Of a stretch of DNA of 59,722 nucleotides, positions 26,398 to 36,482 are shown piece by piece. Origin of the DNA: Flavobacteriaceae bacterium (lineage in GTDB: Bacteria > Bacteroidota > Bacteroidia > Flavobacteriales > Flavobacteriaceae). Each line of letters opens with the position of its first letter. The first letter of the stretch is position 1. The position numbers and the translations under genes were made by a program. Location: assembly GCA_947453885.1 (NCBI GenBank), contig CANGIF010000018.1, forward strand, positions 1 through 59,722, written 5' to 3'. The notes under the pieces are model-generated. The model did not search any database, was not told where the DNA came from, and saw only the letters and a program-made list of their open reading frames with translations.

Positions 26398-26441
26398 GAT
26401 ATTAAAAAAAGGATGGTCATTGCCATCCTTTTTTTAATATC
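26398..26441. terminator. Perfect 19-bp hairpin, bidirectional terminator type
   Basis: Arms gatattaaaaaaaggatgg (26398-26416) and ccatcctttttttaatatc (26423-26441) are exact complements with a 6-nt loop. GC core plus A/T tracts fit a terminator for either strand. It sits 25 bp after the transposase remnant and about 170 bp beyond the typA stop. Confidence 0.75.
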
Positions 26442-26608
26442 GTTTATAAATCATCTTAATGCAGATTGTTAGCTACTCGGTAGCAAACTAATTTCCTCTT
26501 TGAATGATATGATAAAATTACCCATATAAATTAACTATAAAAAGTGTTATTTTTTACCACAATGACCATATTAAGAAAGCCTCATTGTTGTTTAAGAATA
26601 TTTAAAAT

Positions 26609-28405
26609 TTATACTTTAAAACGTTTTCTATCTGTTTCATTTAAATATATTTTTCTTAAACGAATTGATTTTGGGGTAACTTCCACGTATTCGTCTTTTT
26701 GAATGTATTCCAAAGCTTCTTCTAGAGAGAAAATAATTGGTGGAATAATTCTTGCTTTTTCATCATTTCCAGATGAACGAACGTTGGATTGTTTTTTCAT
26801 TTTAGTTACGTTAACACACATATCATCGCTACGAGAATTTTCTCCAATAACTTGACCTTCATAAATTTCATCATTTGGATTAACGAAGAATTTGCCTCGA
26901 TCTTGTAACTTATCGATTGAATAAGGAATTGCTTTCCCGTTTTCCATAGATATTAAAGAACCGTTGTTACGTCCAGGAATTGCTCCTTTAAAAGGTTCGT
27001 ATCCAATGTATCGGTGCGACATAATAGCTTCTCCAGCAGTAGCAGTTAATAATTGGTTACGCAATCCGATGATACCACGTGATGGAATATTGAATTTTAT
27101 TATCATTCGCTCACCTTTTGCTTCCATACTTAACATTTCACCTTTTCGTATTGTAACAAATTCAACGGCTCTACCTGAAAGAGATTCTGGTAAATCTATT
27201 GTCAATTCCTCAATTGGTTCACATTTCTTACCGTCAATTTCTTTGATGATTACTTGCGGTTGACCAATTTGCAATTCATAACCTTCTCTTCTCATAGTTT
27301 CAATTAGTACTGATAAGTGCAAGACTCCACGACCAAAAACCATGAATTTATCTGCAGAATCGGTTTCGCCTAACTTCATAGCTAAGTTTTTTTCCAATTC
27401 TTTAGTTAAACGATCTCTAATGTGACGGGAAGTTACAAATTTTCCTTCTTTACCAAAGAAAGGTGAATCGTTAATTGTAAATAACATACTCATTGTAGGT
27501 TCATCAATTGCTATTGTTTGCAAAGCTTCTGGATTTTCAAAATCAGCGATAGTATCTCCAATTTCAAAACCTTCAACACCTACTATGGCACAAATATCTC
27601 CAGCAATTACTTCTTGTACTTTTTTACGACCTAAACCTTCAAAAGTATGCAATTCTTTAATTCTTGATTTTATTATAGAACCATCTCTTTTGCACAAAGA
27701 TATTGGCATTCCTTCTTTTAAAACGCCTCTTTCAAGTCGGCCAATTGCAATACGTCCAGTAAAAGCTGAAAAATCTAAAGAAGTAATTAACATTTGAGGA
27801 GTACCTTCTGATACTTTTGGAGCTGGAACGTGTTCCACTACCATATCTAAAAGTGCTTCAATATTGTCAGTTATGTTTTCCCAATGATCAGACATCCAAT
27901 TGTTTTTAGCAGAACCGTAAACAGTTGGGAAATCTAATTGCCATTCTTCAGCACCTAATTCAAACATTAGGTCAAAAACTTTTTCGTGAACTTCTTCAGG
28001 AGTACAGTTTTCTTTATCTACTTTATTGATTACAACACATGGTTTTAATCCTAAATCAATAGCTTTTTGTAATACAAAACGCGTTTGTGGCATTGGCCCT
28101 TCAAAAGCATCTACAAGTAAGCAAACACCATCAGCCATATTCAAGACACGCTCTACCTCACCACCAAAATCCGCGTGACCAGGAGTGTCAATAATATTAA
28201 TTTTAGTACCTTTATAAACAACAGAAACATTTTTAGAAGTAATGGTAATACCTCGTTCACGTTCTAGGTCATTATTGTCGAGAATTAAATCTCCTGTATT
28301 TTCGTTTTCACGAAATAATTGACAATGATACATAATTTTGTCAACCAAAGTAGTTTTACCGTGATCGACGTGGGCAATAATTGCAATGTTTCTAATAGAT
28401 TCCAT
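26609..28405 (-). CDS. typA: Ribosome-associated GTPase TypA/BipA
   Basis: Translational GTPase that binds the ribosome and helps growth under stress or cold. 598 residues, full length. G motifs: [12 protein letters not shown] (G1, about 10-21), RGITITSKN (G2, about 50-58), [15 protein letters not shown] (G3, about 73-87), NKVDKENC (G4, about 127-134), YGSAK (G5). The EF-G-like domains III and V (about 300-470) and the BipA-specific C-terminal domain ([56 protein letters not shown]) are all present. A -7-like box TACCTTTG lies 20 bp upstream. Confidence 0.97.
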   Translation of the reverse strand: MESIRNIAIIAHVDHGKTTLVDKIMYHCQLFRENENTGDLILDNNDLERERGITITSKNVSVVYKGTKINIIDTPGHADFGGEVERVLNMADGVCLLVDAFEGPMPQTRFVLQKAIDLGLKPCVVINKVDKENCTPEEVHEKVFDLMFELGAEEWQLDFPTVYGSAKNNWMSDHWENITDNIEALLDMVVEHVPAPKVSEGTPQMLITSLDFSAFTGRIAIGRLERGVLKEGMPISLCKRDGSIIKSRIKELHTFEGLGRKKVQEVIAGDICAIVGVEGFEIGDTIADFENPEALQTIAIDEPTMSMLFTINDSPFFGKEGKFVTSRHIRDRLTKELEKNLAMKLGETDSADKFMVFGRGVLHLSVLIETMRREGYELQIGQPQVIIKEIDGKKCEPIEELTIDLPESLSGRAVEFVTIRKGEMLSMEAKGERMIIKFNIPSRGIIGLRNQLLTATAGEAIMSHRYIGYEPFKGAIPGRNNGSLISMENGKAIPYSIDKLQDRGKFFVNPNDEIYEGQVIGENSRSDDMCVNVTKMKKQSNVRSSGNDEKARIIPPIIFSLEEALEYIQKDEYVEVTPKSIRLRKIYLNETDRKRFKV

Positions 28406-28424
28406 CTGTTGTTTTTAATGGGTG

Positions 28425-28432
28425 CAAAGGTA
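28425..28432 (-). promoter_or_regulatory. -7 box of typA
   Basis: Minus-strand TACCTTTG, a TAnnTTTG match, 19 bp before the typA ATG. Confidence 0.55.
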
Positions 28433-28542
28433 CATTTTTTTTCAACATATAAAAGTTATTTTTAAACTGTTACTATCAATTACCTTTTTAATGTAAATTA
28501 TTCTAGTAAATTCAAATTTTTAATAAATAATATTATGTTGAA

Positions 28543-31500
28543 TTAATTTATAACTTTTTTAGTTACAACAGTATGGTCTTCGGTTTGTGTTTTTATAAAT
28601 AAAACTTGATTTGCGAATTCGTCACTTTTAACAGTTAAAGAATTTGAATTTAAAGTATTATTTTGATACAGCAATTGTCCTTTGCAATCATAAATCTTTA
28701 CAGAATTTAAGGTTTTATTTCCTGAATTTACAATAATGTTGTTACCATTTTTAAATACTACTATATTATTTTCAACCACTCCGTTTGACTGACTATTTGA
28801 TAAAGTGTTCAATGAAAATGCTAATTGAAAACGATCAGAAAAAACACCGATGTCTGAACTAAAAGCATAGTCAGCATCTTTTAAGTTTTGATAAGTTCCA
28901 ATTAAGTTATCTTTTAGGTAAATAGTTTGATTTGTATTAAAAATTCCTTCTAAAGTAGATAATGAGATTACATAATTACCTGCAACATCAGTTTTAAAAT
29001 GAAGTGGTACTATATCTTGATCATTAAATGTAGGTCTTGCTTCAATTACTAATTCTCTTGCAGTTCTAATTGCAGTTAAAGAAGTATTGATATCATTTTT
29101 AAACAATCCATCTAATTTAGTGTCGTAAAGTAAAGTTGCATTTGGTAAAAAGGCTAATAAAAATTGATTTATGGGTGAATTATCTTCCTTTTTTAATTGC
29201 AACCAAAATCTATCAAAAGCAGTACTTGTTCTAAAAAATTGATTAGGGTTAGAATTTGCTCTCATACTATTTGTAAAATTAACCAAAGTATGTTGAATAT
29301 CGGTACCTTTAACTATAAAGCCTTGACCAACTTCTATTAAATTATTTGAATTAGAAAAGTTAGTATGGCTATTGTTTATTGTACAACCTATAGTTGTGCA
29401 AGTAGAATAAGCGGTAGTTCCGGTTTGACCATTGGTTTTTCTCCAAAACCACAATGTACCTTCTATGTTATTATTAGATTGACTTGTGTTAAAATCAATG
29501 AAATTGTTTATATTTAGAGGAGAAGGATAAGGATTACCAATAGCATTATAAAGGTCTGAAGCTGTTGATAGGGTGAAGTTTATATCACCATTATTAGGTA
29601 CTCCAGTAAAAATACCATCAAAATTGGCGGCTGTATTAGGTGTTCCATTTGTTGATGAAGTAATCCAATTATTTGGCATTCTGATTAAATATCCTTTTGC
29701 TAATTCAAAATTAGATGTAGCACTTATTGAGTTATAAAGGTTTGTTGAAGTATTATAAGTATAAAATCTTCCAACAGATGTCAAAGGCGAAAAATTACTT
29801 AAAGTTTGATTTCCAGAAACAGGAGATGACCAAAGTGTATAGTCTAATCTGAAAAGAGGGGAAGACAATCTATGAATAATTATATTACCTGTATTTATAC
29901 TATTTGAGGTTTGTAGTAAATGGGCATTATTTTGGATAGTTAAACTGCTACCGTTTTCAATATTTACAGCTCCAGTAAGTGCAATGTTATTTCCTGATTC
30001 TAGTACAACTTGGGCGTTGTTTTTGACATTAAAAGAACAGCCACTTATTGGGTAGTTAAAGTTGTAGTTACAAGAATTACAATCAATTAAAATACTTTTT
30101 GTGTTAGAAACAGTGGGGTCGCCATCACTCCATGATGTACCATTGTAAAAGGTTGTATTTATTGAAATCAAAATTGAATTTGAATACTCTGTAGTACAAG
30201 CTCCATTCTTAATAACTGCTCTAAAATAGGTTGATTTTAATAAGTTTCCTACTTCATTTCCTGTAAGTGTAGTAGTAATATTGGAGATTGAATTTAAATC
30301 TGAAAATTGGTCGTCATTTGAACTTTCCCATCGTACTACACTTCCATTTTGCCCAGTTAAAGTTAAATCACTTAATTTACTAGCATAGCAAATGTTTTGA
30401 TTGTCGGAAACAGTTCCTCCAATTGTATTTGTATACACTAAAATAGTACCAATATCACTAAATTGATTATTACAAACTCCACTTTGAACTAATGCTCTAT
30501 AATACATTGTATTGTTTAAGTTAGTAATATTAATTTGATTTGATGTATATGCAATATCAATTATAGTTCCACTAAAGTCAAAATCGGCACTGCTTTGCCA
30601 TTTTAAAATTGTACCATTATAGTTAGTTAACGTTAATGTCGAACTATTAATACTGTTACAAACGCCATTAGATCCTGAAATTGTCCCTCCATTTGTTAAA
30701 GAATTAACAGTAATGGTAATAACAGCAGATTCCATTTCGTTACAAACGCCGCTTTTTACTACTGCTTTATACATTGTATTAACCGTCAATAATGGAGTAG
30801 TATATGAATCTGTTGTACCTCCTGAACCGCCAGTTACGTTAATCCAATCAACACCATTAACTGAACTTTTCCATTGAATTGTTCCTACACTTCCAGTTAG
30901 TGATATAGCTGTAGAAGTATTGTAACAAATGGTTTGATCTGCACTAGTTAGACCAGCATTTGTAATTGGACTTATGTTTAAAATTATAGTTTTCGAAACA
31001 TCATTACACATATTACCAGGTGTTGCTGTTAAAGTTAAATGTATTTGATTGTGTGTTAAATCTGATGCACTTGGCGAATAAGTTGTTGTTAATGCATGCG
31101 AATCTGCAAAAGTTCCACTCCCATCAGTAGTTGACCAATTTAAAGTACTGTAATTAGATGCACTTGCATTTGCCCCAATTGTTACATTACTTTCTGAAGC
31201 ACAAATTGATAAAGAAGAACCTGCATTGACGGTTGGTTGAACGTAAGTAGTAAAAGGGGGGGTTTCTGCTTCAGGATCTAATGTACTAATACAAGTTGTC
31301 CCTAACTGTGTTATAGATTGTATTGACACAATGTTACCACTTCCAGCAATTGTTAAAAAAGGCAAATTAAATTTTCCAGTTCCACCAGTAAATGTCATCG
31401 AAGCATTTATAGAGCTTCCTGAGCTGTTTACTCCAATAATATGATACGTAACAGTATAAATACCATTAGCTAATGTTGTACTTGTAACTGTAGCTTTGTT

Positions 31501-34014
31501 TTTACTATCAGAACAACCGTTTGAAACGGTTACATGTAAATCAGTGACGTTTGGAAATGAATCAAGTACGGATATAGGTGCACTATTTCCAGAATTAACG
31601 GGTATTGCACAAACTACATTTGAGTCACTTGGTGATACCATATTAATAGAAGTGATTGTTATTGTATTTGAACCAGGAGTATTCAAGTTTTCGGTATAAA
31701 AATTTCCAAATCCACCTGAAACAGTAATTAGAGATGAAGTTGTACTAGCAACTGTATTTGCACCATTAATATAATAAGTAGCAGTATATTGGCCATCTAA
31801 TAATTGGGTATTTGAACTTGAAAAAGTTACATACGAATTACTACCTGGACAGGCATCACGTGCATAAATAATTCCAAAATTAGAAGAATCTAGTGTAATT
31901 GTATTAGTTACTGTGGCAATTACTGGTACCCTAGGAGTTACACAAGAAGCAACAGTTGTATTAGCATAATACGTAGTTGAAGAAGAAATGGAAGTTGTGT
32001 ATGAAGAACCTGTAGCAATTGAACTTCCTCCAGTGGCAGTATTGTACCAGTTTATTTCTCCTGAAAGTGAGGATGCATTTAAAGTAACAGTACCTGGAGA
32101 ACAAATAGTTGCATTAGTTATCGTTGGTGGGTTTTCACCAGATAATGTAACATTAGCAGCGTTAGACAAATTATTGTAGCAACCGCTATTTATCATTACT
32201 TTATAATATTTCGTGCCTGCACTATCTAAAGGTGGGTTATAAGTATTATAAACAGCACCATTGATAGCTGTATATGTACCATTCTGATCCAAACTAGTTG
32301 ACCATTGATAACTGTAACTGTTTGTGCCTCCTGTAGGATTAACTGTTAGTGAAGTAGTTCCTGATGTTGTGTTAATACAGTTAGTAATATTATTTGGATC
32401 TAAAGTACCTCCTAAAGCAGAATCAGTTGTAGTAGTAATAGTAAAAACAGAACACGTATTTATTAATTGTGTACCTGATTCTAAAACAGTTGCTCTGTAT
32501 TTATAACCTAATATTGCATTAGTTATTGCTAAACTCGAAGAAGTTGCTCCTGAATACATACTAGAATTGGAAATTAGATTCCAAGATGTTCCGTTATCTG
32601 TTGAAACTTCCCAAGAGTAAGTTAAGGTTCCTCCATTAGCAGCTAAACCAATTACAGATAACATTGCATTGTTGTTACCGGAATTACAAATAATACTGTT
32701 AGAAGCAAATGTATTTTGAATGATAGATGGTGCAATATTAAATGCACCTTTATTATAAGCAACGAAAGCTATATCAAAATTACCGGAAGCTATTGTTTTA
32801 AATGTTTTAACTTGAGAATAATTTGAAATTGAAATCCCAAAGTCCGATAGTTTTAATCCAATTACTCTAATTTCAGTTGTTGTATTGGTACCATTAGCGG
32901 CAACTCCGTTTGGTTTTGCTTCTGAAAAATTTAAAATATTTGGAACTGTATAGATATCTGACTTGTAATTACCTAAAGAAAGAATATTTTGGAAATTTGG
33001 ATTTAAAGAATTACCCACAACTTGATTGTTTTCATCCAAAAAGCTATAAGTATCAGGATTATCACCAGGATTACCAATTTGAGCTATTAAAATATCGGGT
33101 TCATTATCTAAAATTTTACTTGAATTAATAGAATTGATTTTTACAAAGGACTCGGCATTATTTAAATTACTATAACCAGTACCTAAATTTAAACCATTTA
33201 TACCATCAGTTAAAACACTTTGGATAGATAAATCTTTAACAGAATTATTTGTATATAAAGCAGTATTTATATTGCCATCTAAAGTAGAACCGGTTATTAA
33301 ATTGGCTGAATTAATGTTCTGTAATCCAGTGTATAAAGTAGGTATGGCCTTAAATTCTCCCTCAATAAAATTCACTACTCCACTATATAGTAATGCAGTA
33401 TCATTTACGCCAGTAGAAAATATTTCTCCTCCGTAATTAAATGCAAGAAGATTATGAGAGTTATTAGGTTGTATATTATTGTTTACAGATGTATTGGAGT
33501 CCCAATATCCCCCAAAGTCAGTAACAATTCTACTAACAGTAGGGTAGATTGAATAATTAAATCCAGTAGCTGTAACTGTATCAGTTGCAGTAAAAACCTG
33601 AACATTTCCAATGTTATTGTTATTAACGTTAGAAACAGTTGCTACTACAGCTGTAATTTTAGTAGAAGATACAACATCAAAGCTGGTAACAGGTACTCCT
33701 CCAATTGAAACGTTTGTAATAATAGAAGTGTTTGTAATATCTTTAAAATTAGTTCCAGTTATAGTAACAACATCACCTGGTCCAGCAGTAGTTGGACTAA
33801 AGCTGGTAATTGTAGTAATATCAACTGAATTTAAATAAATTGAAAAATTAGATTTTAAAACTAAGGCATCAATATTATTAGTTTCTAGTCCATTTGTTTT
33901 ATCTAGTAGCAGTTTAGTATTGGAATTTGCGTTAAAACAAATTAAAGAAAAAATAGCCAAAAGAAGAAAAACACATCTGTTTTTTAATGATTTTTTGAGT
34001 AGAGTTAGATTCAT
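28543..34014 (-). CDS. Giant T9SS type C surface protein with TIG and Ig-like repeats
   Basis: About 1823 residues when started at the internal Met that precedes NLTLLKKSLKNRCVFLLLAI (signal peptide); the frame is open 39 bases further up, but a promoter covers that longer start. After the signal peptide come an IPT/TIG domain (ITSFSPTTAGPGDVVTITGTNF) and a region starting PTVSRIVTDFGGYWDSNTS, then ten or so beta-sandwich repeats of roughly 85-100 residues, several with paired Cys and an xxWxSS motif. A non-repetitive segment follows (from YNGTSWSDGDPTVSNTKSIL, with SPVSGNQTLSNFSPL and AIGNPYPSPLNI). The last 70 residues match a T9SS type C sorting domain (VKIYDCKGQLLYQ; NQVLFIKTQTEDHTVVTKKV). 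Likely exported and surface-bound as an adhesin-like protein. It is paralogous to the gene starting at 56796. Confidence 0.88.
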   Translation of the reverse strand: MNLTLLKKSLKNRCVFLLLAIFSLICFNANSNTKLLLDKTNGLETNNIDALVLKSNFSIYLNSVDITTITSFSPTTAGPGDVVTITGTNFKDITNTSIITNVSIGGVPVTSFDVVSSTKITAVVATVSNVNNNNIGNVQVFTATDTVTATGFNYSIYPTVSRIVTDFGGYWDSNTSVNNNIQPNNSHNLLAFNYGGEIFSTGVNDTALLYSGVVNFIEGEFKAIPTLYTGLQNINSANLITGSTLDGNINTALYTNNSVKDLSIQSVLTDGINGLNLGTGYSNLNNAESFVKINSINSSKILDNEPDILIAQIGNPGDNPDTYSFLDENNQVVGNSLNPNFQNILSLGNYKSDIYTVPNILNFSEAKPNGVAANGTNTTTEIRVIGLKLSDFGISISNYSQVKTFKTIASGNFDIAFVAYNKGAFNIAPSIIQNTFASNSIICNSGNNNAMLSVIGLAANGGTLTYSWEVSTDNGTSWNLISNSSMYSGATSSSLAITNAILGYKYRATVLESGTQLINTCSVFTITTTTDSALGGTLDPNNITNCINTTSGTTSLTVNPTGGTNSYSYQWSTSLDQNGTYTAINGAVYNTYNPPLDSAGTKYYKVMINSGCYNNLSNAANVTLSGENPPTITNATICSPGTVTLNASSLSGEINWYNTATGGSSIATGSSYTTSISSSTTYYANTTVASCVTPRVPVIATVTNTITLDSSNFGIIYARDACPGSNSYVTFSSSNTQLLDGQYTATYYINGANTVASTTSSLITVSGGFGNFYTENLNTPGSNTITITSINMVSPSDSNVVCAIPVNSGNSAPISVLDSFPNVTDLHVTVSNGCSDSKNKATVTSTTLANGIYTVTYHIIGVNSSGSSINASMTFTGGTGKFNLPFLTIAGSGNIVSIQSITQLGTTCISTLDPEAETPPFTTYVQPTVNAGSSLSICASESNVTIGANASASNYSTLNWSTTDGSGTFADSHALTTTYSPSASDLTHNQIHLTLTATPGNMCNDVSKTIILNISPITNAGLTSADQTICYNTSTAISLTGSVGTIQWKSSVNGVDWINVTGGSGGTTDSYTTPLLTVNTMYKAVVKSGVCNEMESAVITITVNSLTNGGTISGSNGVCNSINSSTLTLTNYNGTILKWQSSADFDFSGTIIDIAYTSNQINITNLNNTMYYRALVQSGVCNNQFSDIGTILVYTNTIGGTVSDNQNICYASKLSDLTLTGQNGSVVRWESSNDDQFSDLNSISNITTTLTGNEVGNLLKSTYFRAVIKNGACTTEYSNSILISINTTFYNGTSWSDGDPTVSNTKSILIDCNSCNYNFNYPISGCSFNVKNNAQVVLESGNNIALTGAVNIENGSSLTIQNNAHLLQTSNSINTGNIIIHRLSSPLFRLDYTLWSSPVSGNQTLSNFSPLTSVGRFYTYNTSTNLYNSISATSNFELAKGYLIRMPNNWITSSTNGTPNTAANFDGIFTGVPNNGDINFTLSTASDLYNAIGNPYPSPLNINNFIDFNTSQSNNNIEGTLWFWRKTNGQTGTTAYSTCTTIGCTINNSHTNFSNSNNLIEVGQGFIVKGTDIQHTLVNFTNSMRANSNPNQFFRTSTAFDRFWLQLKKEDNSPINQFLLAFLPNATLLYDTKLDGLFKNDINTSLTAIRTARELVIEARPTFNDQDIVPLHFKTDVAGNYVISLSTLEGIFNTNQTIYLKDNLIGTYQNLKDADYAFSSDIGVFSDRFQLAFSLNTLSNSQSNGVVENNIVVFKNGNNIIVNSGNKTLNSVKIYDCKGQLLYQNNTLNSNSLTVKSDEFANQVLFIKTQTEDHTVVTKKVIN

Positions 34015-34050
34015 TTTTTCAGATTTTAAAGTTAAACTAAATATAAAGTG

Positions 34051-34081
34051 CAAAGTTAGAGCTTAACTTCTAACCACACAA
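34051..34081 (-). promoter_or_regulatory. Promoter of the giant T9SS gene: TTG-N20-TAACTTTG
   Basis: On the minus strand TTG (34081-34079), 20 bp, then TAACTTTG (34058-34051) matches the Bacteroidota consensus in both boxes and spacing. The predicted start of transcription (about 34044) lies downstream of the ATG at 34053. This supports translation from the ATG at 34014. Confidence 0.75.
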
Positions 34082-34098
34082 TACCCATTTATGGGTAT
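34081..34098. promoter_or_regulatory. 18-bp palindrome abutting the -33 box (operator candidate)
   Basis: atacccat-tt-atgggtat is a perfect 8+8 inverted repeat whose first base overlaps the TTG of the giant gene's promoter. The position suits an activator or repressor site. It has no T-run and ends no gene, so it is unlikely to be a terminator. Confidence 0.5.
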
Positions 34099-34299
34099 AT
34101 TGACATTACTGTGTTATAAATTTATAGAATTCTATTTTTGAAAACAATAAATTTACTACAATTTGGTAAAGTAAATGAATATGTGGTGGTTATTATGGAA
34201 TAAGTGGTAAATTTAAATCAATATTCTTTAAAAAAGAGTGTTTGTAAAATACTTTAAGAATAGTCATAAAATAGAATGATTCTAAATAAAAAAGAAATT

Positions 34300-35421
34300 T
34301 CAAACTAAATTTTTTCTAAATGTACTTCTTCTACAAGTGATTTTAGGATCAAAGTTTTTCCACAACAATTGTATAGCAATATTATCAATTAATTCGGGCG
34401 TTCTCAAGCAGTTTATAATTCCTTTTTCTGAAAAAGTTTTGAAATATTCTTGAAAAATGATGGCTGTAACTCCTTTGTTTTGGTAATCTGGATGTACACC
34501 AATTAGATAAAAAGCAACTTCTTTAGATTTTTTTTTCGCCATAAGTAAATGTAGAAATCCAAAAGGAAACAATTTTCCTTTAGCTTTTTGAAGGGCAACT
34601 GAAAAACTTGGCATAACTATGGCAAAAGCTACTAAATTTCCATTAGAATCTTCGACATATTTAATATACTCAGGGTTTATGAAATTTATATATTTGTGTT
34701 TAAAAAATTCTTTTTGCCTTTCTGAAATTGCTACAAATGATGCTAAATTGGCATACGAAGTATTAAAAAGATCAAACATTTTATCCACATAAGGCATAAT
34801 ATCCTTAGTAGAAGTGAAATTTATTGGTTTAAGATTATAGCGTTTTTTAATTAACTCTTGTGCTTTTTCAAATAATTCAGGTTTAACGTTACTGAAAGGA
34901 AATTTACTTTCAATGTACTCTTTTTCAGTTGTAAAGCCTAATTTTTCAAAATGATTTACATAATAGGGGAAATTGTACCAAGTAATCATTGTTCCCATTT
35001 GGTCATATCCCTCTGTTAATGCGCCAACTTTATCTAAATTTGAAAAACCTATTGGCCCTTCCATGTATTCTAATTTGTTTTTTAAACCAATTTCAATAAC
35101 TTTATCAATCATTATTTTGGTAACGCTTATGTCATCAATTACATCAAACCAACCAAATCTTATTTTCTTTTTGTTTTGATTGTTTACTTCTTGCCAATTA
35201 ATAATAATGGCTATTCTTCCAACAATTTTATTTTGCTTGTAAGCTAAATAAAAATAAGCATCTGCAATTTCAAAAACGGGATTTATATTTTTATCAAACG
35301 ATTCTAATTCATCTGAAATAATAGGTGGAACCCAATTTGGATTGTTTTTATATAGTTCAAAAGGAAATTTTACAAATTCTTTTAACTCTTTTTTTGTTTT
35401 AGCCTCTTTTAAAATAATCAT
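34300..35421 (-). CDS. GNAT-like acetyltransferase-fold protein
   Basis: 373 residues. The N-terminal part (about 1-150) includes WVPPIISDELESFDKNINPVF, a region with YFYLAYKQNKIVGRIAIIINW, and a conserved patch MEGPIGFSNLDKVGALTEGYD (about 120-140). The C-terminal part has VAFYLIGVHPDYQNKGVTAIIFQEYFK (about 307-333). Its V-PDYQNKG-T segment resembles the acetyl-CoA loop of GNAT enzymes. Two GNAT-like halves are plausible. The substrate is unknown. The ATG overlaps the stop of the upstream outer-membrane protein gene by one base, so they are translationally coupled. Confidence 0.7.
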   Translation of the reverse strand: MIILKEAKTKKELKEFVKFPFELYKNNPNWVPPIISDELESFDKNINPVFEIADAYFYLAYKQNKIVGRIAIIINWQEVNNQNKKKIRFGWFDVIDDISVTKIMIDKVIEIGLKNKLEYMEGPIGFSNLDKVGALTEGYDQMGTMITWYNFPYYVNHFEKLGFTTEKEYIESKFPFSNVKPELFEKAQELIKKRYNLKPINFTSTKDIMPYVDKMFDLFNTSYANLASFVAISERQKEFFKHKYINFINPEYIKYVEDSNGNLVAFAIVMPSFSVALQKAKGKLFPFGFLHLLMAKKKSKEVAFYLIGVHPDYQNKGVTAIIFQEYFKTFSEKGIINCLRTPELIDNIAIQLLWKNFDPKITCRRSTFRKNLV

Positions 35422-36386
35422 TATGGTTTCTTTTTACCATTTTCAACATCATCAATTCTTTTCTTTTCTTTTTCCTTTGCCTTATCTTGTTTACTTGGCT
35501 TTTTCTCTTTTTTAATTTTCAATTTTACTTCTTGATAATTTTTGTCAAATCTCCAAGAAAATCCAATGCCACCATAAAAAAGTGATGGGGTATTTTTATA
35601 ATTTGTACCAATTGATGCATCAACTTGCATGCTTTTATCAAATAAATATGCTGCTCCAAATGAAAAAATGCCATCACTGTAATAATTGCCTTGTATACCT
35701 TTGTTTTCAATAAAAGCGGACCAATGTTCGTTAATTCCTTTTGTGTAAGTCATGACATAACCTAACGATTGATTTTGAGAACCAATTTCATCTAAAAAAA
35801 GATTAAAAACAAAAACGTGTGCTCCTCGAAATTGATTTTGAGTAATAATCATTACTTTTGGAGACAAGCCATTTGTAGGATAGCTAATAAATGGATTGTT
35901 AGCATTTTCTAAATTAATACCTGCGAAAGCAGAAACAGATGGTAATAGCTGCCGCCATTTGAAACGATGGTTTTTTTTCCAACTGTACAAATCGATTTTT
36001 TCAGTATAGTTTTTAAAAGGATCGTAAATTAAATATTTACCACCAAAAGTTATTTTTTTAAAACCGCTTCTTGTTTTTGATTCGTAATTACTTTCGTAGT
36101 GGTCATTTTGATATTTTAAATTTGTAATAATTTCTAACTGTTCAAAATACAAACCATATCTTAAGGCTATGTCAGTAAAATAGCCATTTGCAGTATAATT
36201 TAAAATATCGTGTTTCTCGTTAACTCCATCTAATCCAATTTCTGCTTGAAAAACTGATTTCCCAACAGAAAAAGCAGACATTGATTCGCCTGGTCTATTT
36301 GAATTAATAACATCTGTATATTGTCCAAAACCAAAAAAATGAACTAAAAACAATGTTAAAACTAAAAGCTCTTTTTTATTTATCAT
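35421..36386 (-). CDS. Outer-membrane transporter-like protein (phenol MetA-type barrel)
   Basis: 321 residues with a signal peptide ending FGFGQ (about 22). The start NSNRPGESMSAFSVGKSVFQAEIGLDG is typical of the MetA-pathway/transporter beta-barrel family (Pfam Phenol_MetA_deg-like). Alternating hydrophobic strands follow, for example TDIALRYGLYFEQLEIITNLKYQ and FSFGAAYLFDKSMQVDASIGTNY. The last 40 residues are an exposed, highly charged Lys/Glu tail (KLKIKKEKKPSKQDKAKEKE and on), unusual for a barrel and probably periplasmic. It is followed by the GNAT-like gene with a 1-base overlap. Substrate unknown. Confidence 0.75.
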   Translation of the reverse strand: MINKKELLVLTLFLVHFFGFGQYTDVINSNRPGESMSAFSVGKSVFQAEIGLDGVNEKHDILNYTANGYFTDIALRYGLYFEQLEIITNLKYQNDHYESNYESKTRSGFKKITFGGKYLIYDPFKNYTEKIDLYSWKKNHRFKWRQLLPSVSAFAGINLENANNPFISYPTNGLSPKVMIITQNQFRGAHVFVFNLFLDEIGSQNQSLGYVMTYTKGINEHWSAFIENKGIQGNYYSDGIFSFGAAYLFDKSMQVDASIGTNYKNTPSLFYGGIGFSWRFDKNYQEVKLKIKKEKKPSKQDKAKEKEKKRIDDVENGKKKP

Positions 36387-36446
36387 GGTTTAAATTTATT
36401 AATTACTAATTTCCTAATAATTTCTTTTTGTTTTTATTTCAATCAA

Positions 36447-36454
36447 CAAAAATA
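36447..36454 (-). promoter_or_regulatory. -7 box candidate for the outer-membrane protein operon
   Basis: Minus-strand TATTTTTG fits TAnnTTTG, 60 bp upstream of the barrel gene start. Confidence 0.4.
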
Positions 36455-36482
36455 CTTTTTAAATCGATTTAAAAAAATAAAA

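Noticed and set aside
34015..34053. Longer start of the giant T9SS protein at 34053
   Set aside because: A near-perfect promoter spans 34051-34081, so transcripts begin after this ATG, and the signal peptide starts at the next Met.
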